Shown: piece by piece, positions 33,391-45,767 of the stretch
How the letters are laid out: every line of letters starts with the position of its first letter
Position numbering within the stretch: position 1 is the first letter of the stretch
Source: Gordionus sp. m RMFG-2023
Taxonomy: Eukaryota > Nematomorpha > Gordioida > Chordodea > Parachordodidae
Direction: 5' to 3'
Assembly (NCBI RefSeq): GCF_954871325.1
Contig: NC_088775.1
Span: 93,243,997-93,307,996 of the forward strand
Length of the DNA: 64,000 bases
The notes under the pieces: model-generated
The model's database searches: none
The model's input: the letters and a program-made list of their open reading frames with translations, nothing else
Told to the model about the DNA's origin: nothing
Position numbers and translations under genes: made by a program

Positions 33391-33454
33391 AAAAATTTTT
33401 TTTTCAAAGAAAAATTTGAATCGAACACAAATACCAAATTTTTTTATTCTAATG

Positions 33455-33680
33455 TAAATAGTTTGATTCGTTCAAATGAAAATTTTATTATAAGATAATG
33501 AACCCGGCTGTCGAACTATCCGGTTTTGTCAGATCGGTTACTTGTCTGCAATGATCTAGTGCTTATATTATTACAATATTCCCATTCCCCACCCTTTTTA
33601 TACAACAAAATATTTAATCTGGCTTTGCATCAATTACTGCTCAAAGCAATAAATAAAAACACGCATTTAAGATACTTTTT
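33455..33680 (-). repeat. Long arm, copy C, split by a LINE
   Basis: Same as 4650-4905. The end (GCATTTCTATAAG) continues at 36442, on the other side of the LINE. Confidence 0.6.
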
Positions 33681-36441
33681 ATATTTTTTATTTTTTTTTT
33701 TGATAACCATATTCAATTTATATATATTTTTTTTTTGAAGATAATATCCAATTTATTATGAACGTTAATGGTAAAACATATATACGTAATTTAAAAATAT
33801 ATATTAAAAATGTCATGTAAACTATTTGTATAAAATCAATATAAAAAACTGTATAATAAAACAAAAAAAATAATTAGTATAGTTAATTGTATGTTGGGTG
33901 GGAGGAGGTCAAGAAAGAGAGCCATGGATGGCAATGCAGTTAGATCTGCACATATCAATAGATATGCGCAGTCTGAGATAGAAGCCTTCCTGAGGGTCAC
34001 CAGTGATGACGCGGATTTTTTTTACCGAGGGTTTTAAAGAAGGTTAGGGCATGATTGCCAAAAAAACCGGTCGTGTCGGATACGATTAGCATGAGATTGC
34101 AATTGGTTAGGGAAGTGTATTTACTAATTTTCGAGTTTTCAGCTCGCATGAATGAGTTGTTATTAAAGTAGGGAGCAAATCGGTGGATGCAGGTATAGTC
34201 CAATGCTAATGGAATTCCTTTACTCCATGGTATTAATGTCAGCCCATCTGGCCGTATATTATTCTCGGTTGAGAGGCCACAGGGTTCGAGGGTTGCTGGA
34301 ATTTGAGCTGAGCGTAGAGCACGGAGAATGGTGCCGTTAACTGCACTGTGTCGAGAATGTCTACCTTTAAAGAATCGACAATGAAGAGGATGATGTCCAA
34401 AACAATCAACGGGTTGAGAACATAATGTACATGTGGAGTTGGCCAGTATATTACAACCAAGACGGATACCTATTGCTATGCGTAATTCTTCGTTTGTTAA
34501 GAGAAGTCCTAATTTTGAGCTGGGAAAAGCTTCTAACCATTCATAGCCCGATAGGGAAGGCAAAAGTTGCGGAACTTGCGGTTGTGGGAGAGAGAGGTGA
34601 TCAACTGTTAAGGATGCATCAACTGTAATGGGAGATAATAAATGTGAAGAAAGGATTGATGGGGATCCCTTAGAAGCAGCACTCGATATTCAACGGAGTG
34701 GCGTATTAAGGGAAGATCCCAGTGCTTTCTTGGTGTATGGAATGGAGCGGAGAAGGAATTCTCTTTCCAGATTGCTAGGGCGTGGGGGTCTGTGGGGTTA
34801 TTGTTAAGTGAGAGAATAATTAAGCGGGAGCTTGATTCAGAGGCTAAAAAGGCAGCAAGGCTGAGTGACGCGGGTGATCTTAAGCCACCAAATTTCGAGG
34901 GTAAGGAGGCTTGCATCCAAGAATTAGGGCTGAATTTTATATTAAGGATGCCTTCTAAAGAGTCTTTGATTGTTGATTCTATTTGGGTGAGAATTTCCGG
35001 GTATAAGAAAAGTGGAACAGAGCGGAAGGCGTGTTGGATTTTTGGGATAAAGAAAAATTTTTTGAGAAGGAAAAAAGCTTGATGGGAGGGAAGGACTTGA
35101 AGGATTTTATGTAAAAGGTGGAAATTATAAAGAAATTTTGTTTTGAAATATTCGATTGCTTTATTGGCGCCTATTGGAGATCCAAGATGTGTGAACCCGT
35201 ATAGGTTAATAAGAGTGAAGTTATGAGGAACGATAAAGGTTTCATCTGGTTAATAAAATTCGCATTTATTGTTATTAAGAAACAATCCTGTAATATTGGT
35301 TAGATTATTTATTATAGGCGCTATTTTTAAGAGTTCATCATATGGACCAGCAACAAGGGTTCCATGATCCAAATATCAAACGTTGAGGGTCAAATTTGTC
35401 TCACGATTTATCAATTCAATGATCGACTGTATACCTAGGCAAGTCCAAGGGGATCACCCTGTTGAATGCCTTGCCTTGATTCAATTATTGTATTGTTGAA
35501 TTTAAGGTAGGATGAATTGTTATAAGAGGCAAAAAGATATGGGGAATATTCTGGAAAAGCGTCGCAGAAAATAGGGAGAAAGTGTTCTCGTTTTAAAGAG
35601 TTAAAGGCGTTTTTAAAATCCACTTTTAGTATGCAGTTTTTAGTGGAGTGAAGTTGGATACGTGTGGCGTGGTAGACTGGTTCACAACCGGAAGGTATGT
35701 TGAAGCCAAGCTGATGGGGAGCTAATCGCTCGATGAGCTTGCTTTTAATAAATAGTTTTAGATATAATTCGACGGAAAATAGAGCCAACGGCGATTGGGC
35801 GTATTCCGCCATCTTTTTTGTTTAAGGCTATTAAGCGTTCACCGTGAATAAGAGGTTGTACTATAGAAGGTATGTTGTCGTTTAAAATATGATTAAGTAG
35901 AGTTGTTATATTGTGTATAAGTTCAATGTTGGTGGTTGTTGATTTGGTAAGGTCCTGAAGATATATAGCTCTAAAACCGTCATCCTCCTGAGGAGTCTTT
36001 TCTGAAAGAGACTATTGCCTTAGTAACTTCTATGACAGTTAAAGGTGGAGTAGGAATGGATAGAGGTGGTGGTAATTTATTAAAATCTTGGGGATGTATA
36101 GATTGTAATAAGAGTATAGTGTCCAAATTGTCAGGGGATATGGTGCCTTTGGACACTGCTAAATTTAAAGCTGCTTTAATATTACATGCGTTAATTTTAC
36201 GGCTGATAATTTTAGCCTTTAAATTTGGGATGTTATGATTATAGTTAGGTCTTGAAGAGCAAGAGGCATTGCTGTTAGGGATTGGGTTGTTTAATGACAC
36301 TTAATTTGTTTTGTTTAGTTCAATTTTGTTGATGGAGCCTTCAAGTGGGTAAAACAAAAGTCGAAGAATTTTTCCCAGTTGTCAGCATTGGGGATATTAT
36401 TATTGAGTGATTGAATAGTCATATTAAGTTTATTGGCTGTG
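33681..36441 (-). mobile_element. RLE-type LINE (R2/R4/NeSL-like), 5'-truncated
   Basis: Minus-strand non-LTR element. Its 3' end is the T-rich tract at 33681-33701, and it stops at 36441 before a full N-terminus is seen. Copies A and B show the empty target (TTTTTATAAATTGCATTTC); about 4 bp are missing and no duplication is visible. The coding part has reverse transcriptase followed by a CCHC finger and restriction-like endonuclease motifs, so it belongs with site-selective LINEs rather than AP-endonuclease LINEs. Confidence 0.85.
33997..36430 (-). pseudogene. LINE ORF: reverse transcriptase + CCHC + restriction-like endonuclease
   Basis: Pieces in order on the minus strand: NADNWEKFFDF (36395), ISRKINACNIKAALN...VTKAIVSF (36300-35980), GGIRPIAVGSIFRR (about 35800), HQLGFNIPSGCE, LKVDFKNAFNSLKR and GIQQGDPLG (to 35435), then the catalytic box as YLDHGTL near 35370, where the family has YLDDGTL, preceded by a TGA in place of W. 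Then TLINLYGFTHLGSPIG and a thumb region. The last part (34563-33997) has C-x2-C-x8-H-x4-C (CTLCSQPVDCFGHHPLHC), RHSRHSAVN and RPDGLTLIP...LDYTC, the R/K-PD...D signature of the endonuclease. Several frameshifts and the lost catalytic Asp show it is dead. I recall this family as widespread in invertebrates. Confidence 0.85.
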
Positions 36442-36841
36442 CATTTCTATAAGAAAAAAAAATTTTTTTAACAGAGTTTTTTTTTAAGATTCTTTCAAAG
36501 ATTCGGATAATTCCAACCCCCCCCCCCCCCGATAAATCCCATTTTCTTAAAATGATCATAAAATAAATTCCTGCCCAAGTCTAAGCGTACCTCCAAAGGG
36601 ACATATACTTGAAAGTTAATTTAAAAAAGAAAACATACAAAGTTTTAACACATTCATACAGTATATAAAATCATAAATGGCATTTAAGCCTGCCCCATCC
36701 ACTCCCTCAGCTCCACCCTTTTTTTTACCTAATTTTTTTTTTCAACACTGTATTTAGGGTGATGTATAGCTTTTGAACCTTATTAATTTTTTATTTTAAT
36801 TATCTGTTTTATTAAAATATTAGATCGCGTCGTAATTTCCT
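36442..36841. repeat. Continuation of copy C and SINE-flanking unit
   Basis: No gene. Contains a run of 14 C at 36517-36530. 36535-36840 is the reverse complement of 2726-3020. Confidence 0.6.
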
Positions 36842-37070
36842 AGCAGCGCCGGTGGCTCAGTTGCTATAGACGTTGAGTGAGAAATCACTTTACAGACATC
36901 TATCTGAGTCCCAATCCAACAAGGACAATATTTTTCTTCTTCTTCTGAAACCAACTTGGTTCTGATACGGGGTAATAATTTATAAAATGGATGAAGCGAC
37001 TAAAATAAAAATGGGTCATATTTAGAAGGTCGAATGACCGATCTTTTTAGAAAGAAATAAAGAAAGAAAG
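36842..37070 (+). mobile_element. tRNA-derived SINE, copy 2
   Basis: Head GCGCCGGTGGCTCAGTTGCT with A box, CTGAGTCCCAATCC as B box, AT-rich body and a GAAA tail ending at GATTCATATAA. Plus-strand counterpart of 2433-2725. The 5' GCGCCGGTGGCTCAG start is typical of tRNA-derived SINE heads. Confidence 0.7.
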
Positions 37071-37902
37071 ATTCATATAATTTTTTTAGTATTATTTTTT
37101 TATATTTTATATATTACTATTTTAGAGGAGCTAACTTATTTGTTTTTATGATTCAGTTTGTCAAAAAAAAGAGCGATTTTACTTTTAAATTGAATATTTG
37201 TATTATTTATTATGGGAAAATGTAAATTTATTTTTTTAAAAATATAACTAAAAATAATTAAAAACCAGCCATGACTTTTAATTTAAAACTACGGGTTGAA
37301 CTGGTCTTTTATTTGAGTACCATAACCTGGTCCGCGTGTTTCGTCCCTGTTTGGACCGAAGGCAGGACCGTGGGCCTTCACTAATCGTATCGCGTGATTA
37401 AAAAATTTTTTTATCACAATTATTTGATCTAAACACTTTAAACGAGAAGTGATCCTATATATTTACCCTTTGCACAGGCAAATAGGAATATATTATTCCC
37501 TTTGTAAAATTGAATTCCTCCGTTCTTTCAGTGACATGTCTTTCTATATTCTAAGATAATATTTATGATTATTTTTTGTTATTATTTATTAAAATTACAA
37601 AAAAAACAACTAATATACATTAGTTGGCATAAAATAAATGTTTTATTAACTAATTATATATTTACTAACAAACAATATTTTTTAGTATTTATAATATTTT
37701 TTATCACTCTCTTCATTAAGGCAAACATTTTCATTTAAAACTATTTAAGAAGATAATATATTATTTCAAAATTTATTAAAAGGAATATCTATCAATTCTC
37801 TTTTTCTCAAGAAGGTAAAGAAAAATAAATTATGTATTATTTATAGCGGAGGCACTGTAGTCTTAATTTTAAATCGGACCCTGGTTATATATATATATAT
37901 AT
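37071..37902. repeat. Tandem segment C, left part
   Basis: Counterpart of 9619-10444. No gene. Confidence 0.6.
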
Positions 37903-38049
37903 CAGAGGATCTAGATACTTGTATCTAGATATAAAAATGTGGTATCTGTATCTAGATAGATTTTTGATTAAAATATCTGTATCTAGATATTATTTTTGAC
38001 GATGTATCTTTATCTAGATCTATTTAAAAAGTATCTTTAAACAACTCTG
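37903..38049. mobile_element. hAT MITE, (GTATCTAGA) family, copy in C
   Basis: Same insertion as 10445-10613, with ATATATAT on both sides. The left end is shortened (CAGAGGATC) and the right end is AACAACTCTG. Confidence 0.75.
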
Positions 38050-39777
38050 ATATATATATATTTAATTATTTTTAAACTCGACCCGAGTCTCTGCCTACCC
38101 AAATTTTTTTAAGCTAGATTATTTTGCTCTTACTCGCATATCCATGGTTCATACCATTCCTCTTTTAACCTGAATTATTATTATAACACTTATAGCATTT
38201 TATACCTTTTAAAAGGGCAGTATTTTGGTTAAACTTTCCAAAGTAGCGCTCTACAGCTACCTCTTCGCTATTTCTTTAAGAGAAGCGCTCTACCGTTACT
38301 TACTTAAGAGTAACGCACTATCGTTACTTTTCAAAAAAGGAGCATTTAAGCAACTAGATTTAAAATAGACTTCGTTACTTTTAGGTTAATTATATAAAAA
38401 AAATAATTAATATATCATTTTGGTTATTTTACCTTACATTATGTATATAATTAGAACTAGTGGATTTGTTAAATGCAATTATTTTATTACATTTTTTTCA
38501 TTTATTACAATTTAAAAAATAAGAAATATTTTATGGTTATATTATCTCGCTCAGAATTAAATAAACACTTGATCAGAATTTTTACAAAAAAATACTAAAA
38601 ATCTCAGAATTTACTTTGCTTCCACAGATATTTTTCCTTAAAATCGAAGACCGATTTCTGAGTCGATCATTTTTTTTAATCTAAACGTTTCAGTTTTATC
38701 CCTGAACAATTTAGTATTTTTTTTTATCTAGACGTCTTTTATCTTGGCATTAAGAAATTAAAATTCAATATTTTTTTTTTAAACAATGCAAATGCACAAC
38801 ACCTCCCCTAAATATCATTAATTTTTTTAAAAAGATTTATAGTATTTTAAAAGTTTTTTTTAATAAAATTAGAAAGAAACACCCAAAGTTTTATTTATTT
38901 TAAATCTTTTTAAATAATTAACACCAATTTTATTCTTTTATTGCCAGAAAATCTAGAGTTTCTCATATTTATTTAAATAAAAATAGAATATATTACAATT
39001 TTATATATTAAATATTACAATTTTATAATTCACACCAACATAAAATGTAGCGTCTAACTCGATATTTCATCCAGAACAATATTACGCAACCCTGAAGATT
39101 TTGCTGATAGAAGGAACAAAGGTTCTAGACATATATTATCGAAATCTTTAGGCTTAGAATATTTTTCTGGCTGAAACATTGAGTTAGCCGTTTATTTGAA
39201 TATCTTTCCATTTTTTATATTAATGAATTAAATACAATAGACACCAAAATAATTTGTAAAAATATAGTGTAAAATAAAATATTATTCCTTCCATTTGTTA
39301 TCCTATTATATTAAGGCCTCTTGCAATTTTAGCATAATCACTTGTTAATTCTGTTACAGTTTAGGGTCAGCACGTATACCCCTATGTAAATCTTAATTTA
39401 TCAAGTTCGAAACGAGCCATTTAACAATTCTGATATATTATTAAAATATATAATAATATTATTTTATTTTTAAATTATATTCTTAATTTTAGAAATGAAT
39501 AAAAATTAAAATAAATGCATAATTCAATTTGTTACATAAATAAATAGTGATTTCTTAATTTACATTTGGTTCAAAGGGAGGTGGTGAAAAATCAATATAA
39601 ATATCGGATCGGTTTTGAGCCAATATCGATCGGATCAGTGAAATATGCGTGGATCGGCACAGCCCTACTTTTATGATATTCACATTTTAGTTGTTATCAT
39701 GGAGTAGTTTTATCATGTGTAGTTATCTCTTTATTTCTATTTTTCATAAATAAAATTTAGACACACTCGCGATAAGA
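38050..39777. other. Tandem segment C, middle, with MITE remnants
   Basis: No gene. 39045-39430 is the C copy of the nested MITE at 12335-12521 with ~210 bp of unrelated sequence inserted near 39193-39405. 39590-39665 is the right end of the hAT element seen whole at 12021-12764; its left part is missing here. Confidence 0.55.
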
Positions 39778-40002
39778 ATGAAATATTTCACTTCGATACT
39801 CTTACTCCTTGTGGTGGTAAGTTTTACTTTTTTTTAAACATAAATTATTGGCCAAATATAACTTAATTAAAGATAAATTTTACATCATTTTTTTGTTTAA
39901 TAGGTTTTGAAGGCCGCGGTGTGGAGTTATACCATTTATATATCTGGTTGGGGATCTATCAAAGAACTTAATAATTTCCCTGACAAATATCCCGCTGTTT
40001 GA
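39778..40002 (+). CDS. Short secreted peptide gene, copy C (two exons)
   Basis: Exon 1 is 39778-39816 (MKYFTSILLLLVV), with donor GTAAGT at 39817. Exon 2 is 39904-40002, after TTGTTTAATAG, phase 0. The product is about 45 residues: signal peptide to about residue 18 (VVVLKAAV), then a mature part with SYTIYISGWGSIKELN and a tail FPDKYPAV. Compared with copy B, exon 1 has one silent change and the intron is 87 bp. Exon 2 keeps GTTTTG, GGCCGCGGTG and GGTTGGGGA but differs nearly everywhere else, with extra residues and a different stop. That contrast with the well-kept introns and flanks suggests change by indels or selection on the mature part. Secretion is predicted from sequence only; no family is recognised. 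Confidence 0.6.
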
Positions 40003-40183
40003 AGATTTGTTCATTCTTATATAATTATAACAATTTTGTGATTAATTTATCGTATAATAATCATTAATTTATCATAGTTTTTTAATAAAAAAAAAGTAGA
40101 TTCATGCATAATAATTAGTATTTAATTTGGAGGTTTTTAAAAATTTTTCAATTGTTAATATTTAAAATCCTAAGTTCTGAAAA

Positions 40184-40186
40184 GGA

Positions 40187-40226
<40 letters not shown>
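40184..40226 (+). repeat. (GAAA)n, short, copy C
   Basis: Ten GAAA units at the site where copy B has about 230 bp. Confidence 0.85.
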
Positions 40227-40834
40227 AGAATAAAAAAATAACGGTTTCCCATATGATGGTGTGTATGGGAGGTTATGTCAGATATCCTTATTACGGATAA
40301 ATAGCTATGATATTTTGAGATGAATCTATTTAAAAATTTTTTGCTAATATTTTTTAAAGATAACAAAGGATTTAAATAAAATAAATGGATATCAATAGTT
40401 AATATCAAATATAAAGTGAAAAGTTGTATGCCGCAGAAATTGAGTAGTATTATTAAAATTAGAATTCTACAATATTGAGGAAGGTATTTTTATCATTAGT
40501 TATAGGGTAGTACTGATTAGAAGTCTAGCGTTTACTGGACCGATATTTTAAAAATTATATTTACCTCCAATCAATAAGCATGAGTTAATAGCCGAAAAAT
40601 TGATATGCAAAGAATAGGAAAAATTTAAATCATATTAATTTATTTAAAGGCCATTACGTATTTTATAATAGAAAACGGCTAATCTTTAATAAAATAAAAA
40701 TCTGTAATATTCAGTGAAATAATTTAGGTGACTAAATTTTGGGATTTTATATCTTCACCAATTTTTTTTATAAATTATATCTTTACTTACCCTGGATATG
40801 GTTTCTATGGTGAGTATCCTGGATTTGGAAGTTA
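40227..40834. other. Spacer with Gly/Tyr-rich relics, copy C
   Basis: 40240-40302 repeats the relic at 13611 (ending RYPYYG and stop). 40790-40834 encodes PGYGFYGEYPG-x-GSYVS like 14240-14280. The sequence between is AT-rich without a gene. Confidence 0.4.
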
Positions 40835-42848
40835 TGTTTCTGTTACTAAACCAATTGAATATTTTTTATAACAATATTATGATTAATTTATGGTATAATA
40901 ATTCTAATTCATTTATCGAACTTTTCAAATAAAAGAGGTTGATTCGTGCATTCTATTTACTAAATAATTTGAAAGTTTTTATAACAAATCAATATCCAAA
41001 AGTAGAAATATAATTTCGAGATCTTAACATCCTTTTGGAAAATAAATATTTTAAATTTTTCCCCAGTGTACCCTTCTCCAGAAAATTCATGACTGATTGA
41101 TTTTAATTTAAATCAATATTCAATTCATTTAAACTTAAAAATCGAATTATCAATCGAAATTAATAACTGACCCAACTTTGAAATATGTATAATATGGGAA
41201 TTTAGTTTTCTATATCTATAAATGAGTAGACAAATCCTTGTTACTTACACACACAAGGAGTGATATTAGAAGTTAAATTTCATTTTTTATCATCCAAAAG
41301 TTTCACTAAAACGAAACCTTTCATACTGTTCAATTTATAAGCTGCATCCCCATGTAACTTATTACCAAACAGAACTATTAAACAGCCTAAAAAGTGAGAC
41401 AATAATAAAAAAAATAGAAAAAGAAACAAAAGTAAAAGAGAAAAAAATACGAAAGGTAACAATGCCATCACGACTTATAACAAACCAAAACAGGGTGTCC
41501 TGGATCAAAAGCTGTTAATCCTAGGCATAATAAAAAGTTCTAAGCACTTTAGTTCTTTTAGACTTAAAAAATCTAAAACTCTTAAAAAGACAAATAACGA
41601 AGGTCAGATGTGATGGCACATCTAATTGCATAAATATAATAATTTTCTAATCGTTTCAACTACTACACCTATATATAATCCTGTCATTCAATATAGACAC
41701 TCTCAATTTTTAATGTGAATATAGGAAAATTAATAATTAAAAAATTCTTAATAAAATTTTTATTGTCTCTGACACAGCTGGTTATTATGACAATAATCTC
41801 TTATATAGGTTCTTTAGAAAAATAACGTTTTTACCATTTCGCAGAAAGGTTTTAGCCATTGAATTTTTTTTTAAAAAAAAATAACTACATGTCTAACTAC
41901 CATTGCATATAATCAATATGTGACTAATTCATGATTTAAATCATTTTTGGAAAAATTATTTTATATTTCATTATAAAAATTACCATAGTCACTGACCCAT
42001 TACATAGTGTTGTTAAAGTAACTAGTTACAAATTTTTCATAAAAAATAACTGTAACTAGTATTTTGAAATGACTGCCAAATGTATCAAGGGAGGACTGGG
42101 TCAGTATTTAGAATGAAATTTTTCGGATAGGTATATTAAAAACCAAATATAATCGATTCTGAATCTAGGTCCGAATCGTTCTTTATATGTGGATCACAAT
42201 TTGGTTCCGGTATTTAAAATCTCGAAATTGGATCGAAGTGCGCCATTCACTAGGCAAATCAGAAATACTTTAATTTAACATCTTTGAATTATTTCGCTCT
42301 CACTGAAATACAAATAACTTATAAAAAGTCTATATAACTATTATCAACAATTTTATCGCCTTTATTCCAAAAATTTTTACGTTTTTCCTTTTTTCAATCA
42401 ATATTTATATTTTTAAAATAAATGGATATAATATTTTTGTGCGAATTTAAATATAATTATTTTTTTATATAATAGTTCAGAGAAAGAATTAGTCGTAAAA
42501 TAAGATAAATTCTTGCAATCGGCCTTGTCTTGGATCTGTCTTCATATAGTCCTTTAAAAAGTTTGAAACGTTCCTACCGTAAGAGGTTTAGAGTGGAGCA
42601 AACGATATGAATTAGAAACCGTATATTTGCTAATCTTCCGTGAGTGCGGAATGTTGTGGTTTGCTGGTTATTTTAAATCAATGTAACCAAATCAGACGCT
42701 GGCTTTTTGATCAAGAAATTTATATATATTATTAAATGCAAATAAATATTAATTTCATTTAAATTTCCTAAAATTATAATTTGGAACACGCAAAATAAAA
42801 AAAATAATTACATTAAAAAATGATTAGTAACTTGCAATATCATTAGTT
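40835..42848. repeat. Tandem segment C, right part
   Basis: Matches 26651-27564 and 31027-31955. It has an extra ~170 bp at about 41190-41380 absent from B. 42003-42066 is the old hAT terminus. Homology ends at about 42848. No gene. Confidence 0.6.
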
Positions 42849-43481
42849 GGAAATTTTTTACTAGGGCCAGGCTTGGGCCTAAATTTTTTTTTTTCAAATT
42901 TAGAATATTTTAAGGATATTTAATTGGACAAATATAACTAATCATTTATTCCATTTCCTAGACACCTTGGGGAGAGTTTTAATTTTGTTTTTTCTTTAAA
43001 ATCGGAAATTGGTATATATACATATTCTTGACATAACTGATTTAAAGTGTAAGACTATTATAGGTAATTCCTACACTTATTTATATAAAATATCATGATA
43101 TTTTTTAAAAATCACTTTTTATTTCATTTTTATAAAACTGGATCACACTGTTACTTCTTTAGTGTGACAAATCCAATATTAATTAGAAATTTAATATATG
43201 GCTATGAAGAAGATATTTAAAATGATTCATGGTAATGATCTTTACAATAATTGTAATAAGGATTTTACATCATTTATAAATTCAGTTGGCTTTCTATGTA
43301 TTTCCTTGGTGTATTACACTAATGAGATTGAAGGCTACGAAAGCTGTTAATATGTAACATACCACTCTTTTCTCTGAAATAACAGATGGGTTTTCTTTTA
43401 TATTATGGTCATTATGTAATTATAAGGATATCAATTATGATGATCATATCCTAGATTGGTGGAAGTAGCATGAAAAAATAT
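42849..43481 (+). other. Likely internal remains of a hAT element
   Basis: TAGGGCCAGGCTTGGGCC at 42863 looks like a hAT terminus. 43437-43470 reads ILDWWK then a stop, as in the family's LDWWK-x-x-E segment. The rest carries no open reading. Confidence 0.4.
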
Positions 43482-43639
43482 TTGCCAAAATTAGCAAGAT
43501 TAGCCAAAAAAATTCATGCAATTGCATCAAAAGCTTCGAGTGAACGAAATTTCAGCATTATTGCAAGAGTTGTGGAAGAGAGAAGGATAAATTTCAACAA
43601 TGAAATTGTTGATAATATATTATTTTTTAGATGATAATT
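43482..43639 (+). pseudogene. hAT C-terminal dimerisation domain fragment
   Basis: One frame reads LPKLARLAKKIHAIASKASS followed by ERNFSIIARVVEERR and NNEIVDNILFFR and a stop. The family wording is FP-x-L-x-x-LA-x-x-x-L-x-IPA-x-SA-x-SERVFS-x-AG...R-x-x-L...V-x-x-L-x-F-L-x. It is the last ~50 residues of an Ac/ZBED-like transposase, different from hAT-1 and hAT-2. The upstream part carries stops, so it is a relic. Confidence 0.8.
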
Positions 43640-43740
43640 TGAAAATATAAATTAATATTTTGGTTATTTCAGTTATTAATATTATATATATACTAAATAA
43701 AATATTATATTCCCATTAGTTATTTTATGTGAAGAGAAAA

Positions 43741-43928
<188 letters not shown>

Positions 43929-44069
43929 AAAATTCCTGCATTACGATTCAATTTCTTTTTTTTACATTAATTATATTTTTATAGCCAGTATAAAGCCATG
44001 TTTTAATTTTGTAAAATTATTCAAATATTTTATATGGCTACCGAAGACGATAATATTCAAGAACATGCA

Positions 44070-44440
44070 CAACAAGTAACAGATGCTGATTTCACGATGT
44101 AACCTCATATCAGAATTTATGATGTTAAATAAATTGATAAAACAAAAACACTAAAAATCTTTAGAAGAAACAATCATGCAAATATATTGAAGCCAGGAGT
44201 TATTTACATGGCAAGGACATATTAGAAATGATACGTTTAGTGACTAGAAATAAAACAACAGAATGATATGTTGAAGGCAATCACCTCTAGTTGATATATT
44301 ATGTCTTGAAATAATAGTTTGTAATAATAACAAAAATAACTTGTATTAAAAATTTAATTCAAGTTTTTCAAAGAAGAAAAAAATAACATTTTACTAAGAA
44401 CACGTAAAAGGAGAAGAAAAAAAAAGATATCCATGAAATA
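44070..44440 (+). repeat. Dispersed repeat R1, partial copy
   Basis: Contains CACGATGTAACCTCATATCA and ATGCAAATATATTGAAGCC, shared in order with 48800-49120 and 52010-52420. No gene. Confidence 0.7.
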
Positions 44441-45767
44441 ATAGATATGGCGTCGCTAGGGGCTATAGCTCCCTGAAAAATTTGATCATTTCTTTTATAA
44501 TTCCATTAAGTAATATATAGATTTAATTTTATTATTTAGAAATTAATTAGTATATTTAAATTTTTATTAAATGAATACTTTCCAACTTGTACATTTTGAT
44601 TAAGAATATTTCACAAAAATCCTGCCAACTGACTCTTACCATTGTAAATATCTATTTTTTCACATATTATATATCAATAAATAAATTTTCCACTAGTGAT
44701 AATTCATGGATTGATGTTTTTTTCGGTTTTATAAAAAGTGGCAAATTAAAATATAAACAAATTATATATGCTTACACATCTCACGAAATTAGCTGTATCA
44801 ATTATCAACAAATAAGAATGTAATTTTAATAATAAGCTTCATTAATCAATTTCAAATGGTTTTAATTCTATAATTATTTGGACATAAAGGATATTAAAAT
44901 TAAATTATATTTCGTATTTGGATATGGAATCCATAGGATAGGAATCTCTCAAACAAATCAGTTAAAGGTTATCTGTTCTATCAAAAATATATTATTCCGA
45001 CATTTACACCAATATAAATTTAAAAGGAATTTTTCTCTTAGAACAAATTTAAATTTTAACTGGTTTTATATAAATAAAAAATATACAAAATTTAATGAAG
45101 AAATATGTTTGATATATAATAGATATCCTTTAAAGGCTATCACCAATAGTGTCTATAACTGTTGGAGAAATTAAACATGGAATTCAGTTTGAATATATTC
45201 CTAAAACTATTTATTTGTTTATCTTTTTATCAATTAATAATTAACACATAAAGAATTAATACATATTTTAGATACATAAAATACATTTGTTCTTTTAAAT
45301 TGTATAAAAAATAAGGTGAAATTTACGAATAAAAAATTTTGTATATTGATAATATAAAATAAAATTGAATTTGTTGGTTTATAATTTTTTAATACGATTA
45401 TTTCTTTTCTTCTTTCTTATTTTACAACTTTTATCAATATTAAATTATATATAAATTAATATTAAGGTGCAAGGCAGAAACTGAAAAATTAATGAATCTT
45501 TGTGTTAATAAAGTATAAAAAGTATGATAAAAAGAGAAACTTAATTAATCCACATTTCAAATAATTAATGGTCACACAATGAAATTTTTTTTTTCAACAA
45601 TGTTAATAAAAAATGAATGTTTCAATATTTTCAATCATCATCGTTCTCCGATTTAATTTAAAATTCATCACACTGATAAATGGTTTTTCAGAGTTAATCC
45701 GATTAATTATCAAACAAAACAAAGCATTTACTATACATCTTTTTCAAAAATTATTTGTAAGTAATCA
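44441..45767. other. No gene supported
   Basis: ATGGCGTCGCTAGGGGC at 44448 resembles the CAGTGGCGTAGC start of some hAT elements. Two open frames (44587-44823 and 44878-45174) have no recognisable motif and fit chance in AT-rich DNA, or relics of that element. Confidence 0.4.

Noticed and set aside
33526-36238. Several plus-strand frames over the LINE (34425, 34792, 36032) and arm (33526)
   Set aside because: Shadows of the minus-strand LINE coding sequence or of the repeat arm.
44587-45174. Two adjacent open frames of 78 and 98 codons
   Set aside because: No motif, biased Ile/Lys/Asn composition expected from AT-rich DNA, no splice-supported link to the hAT relic nearby.
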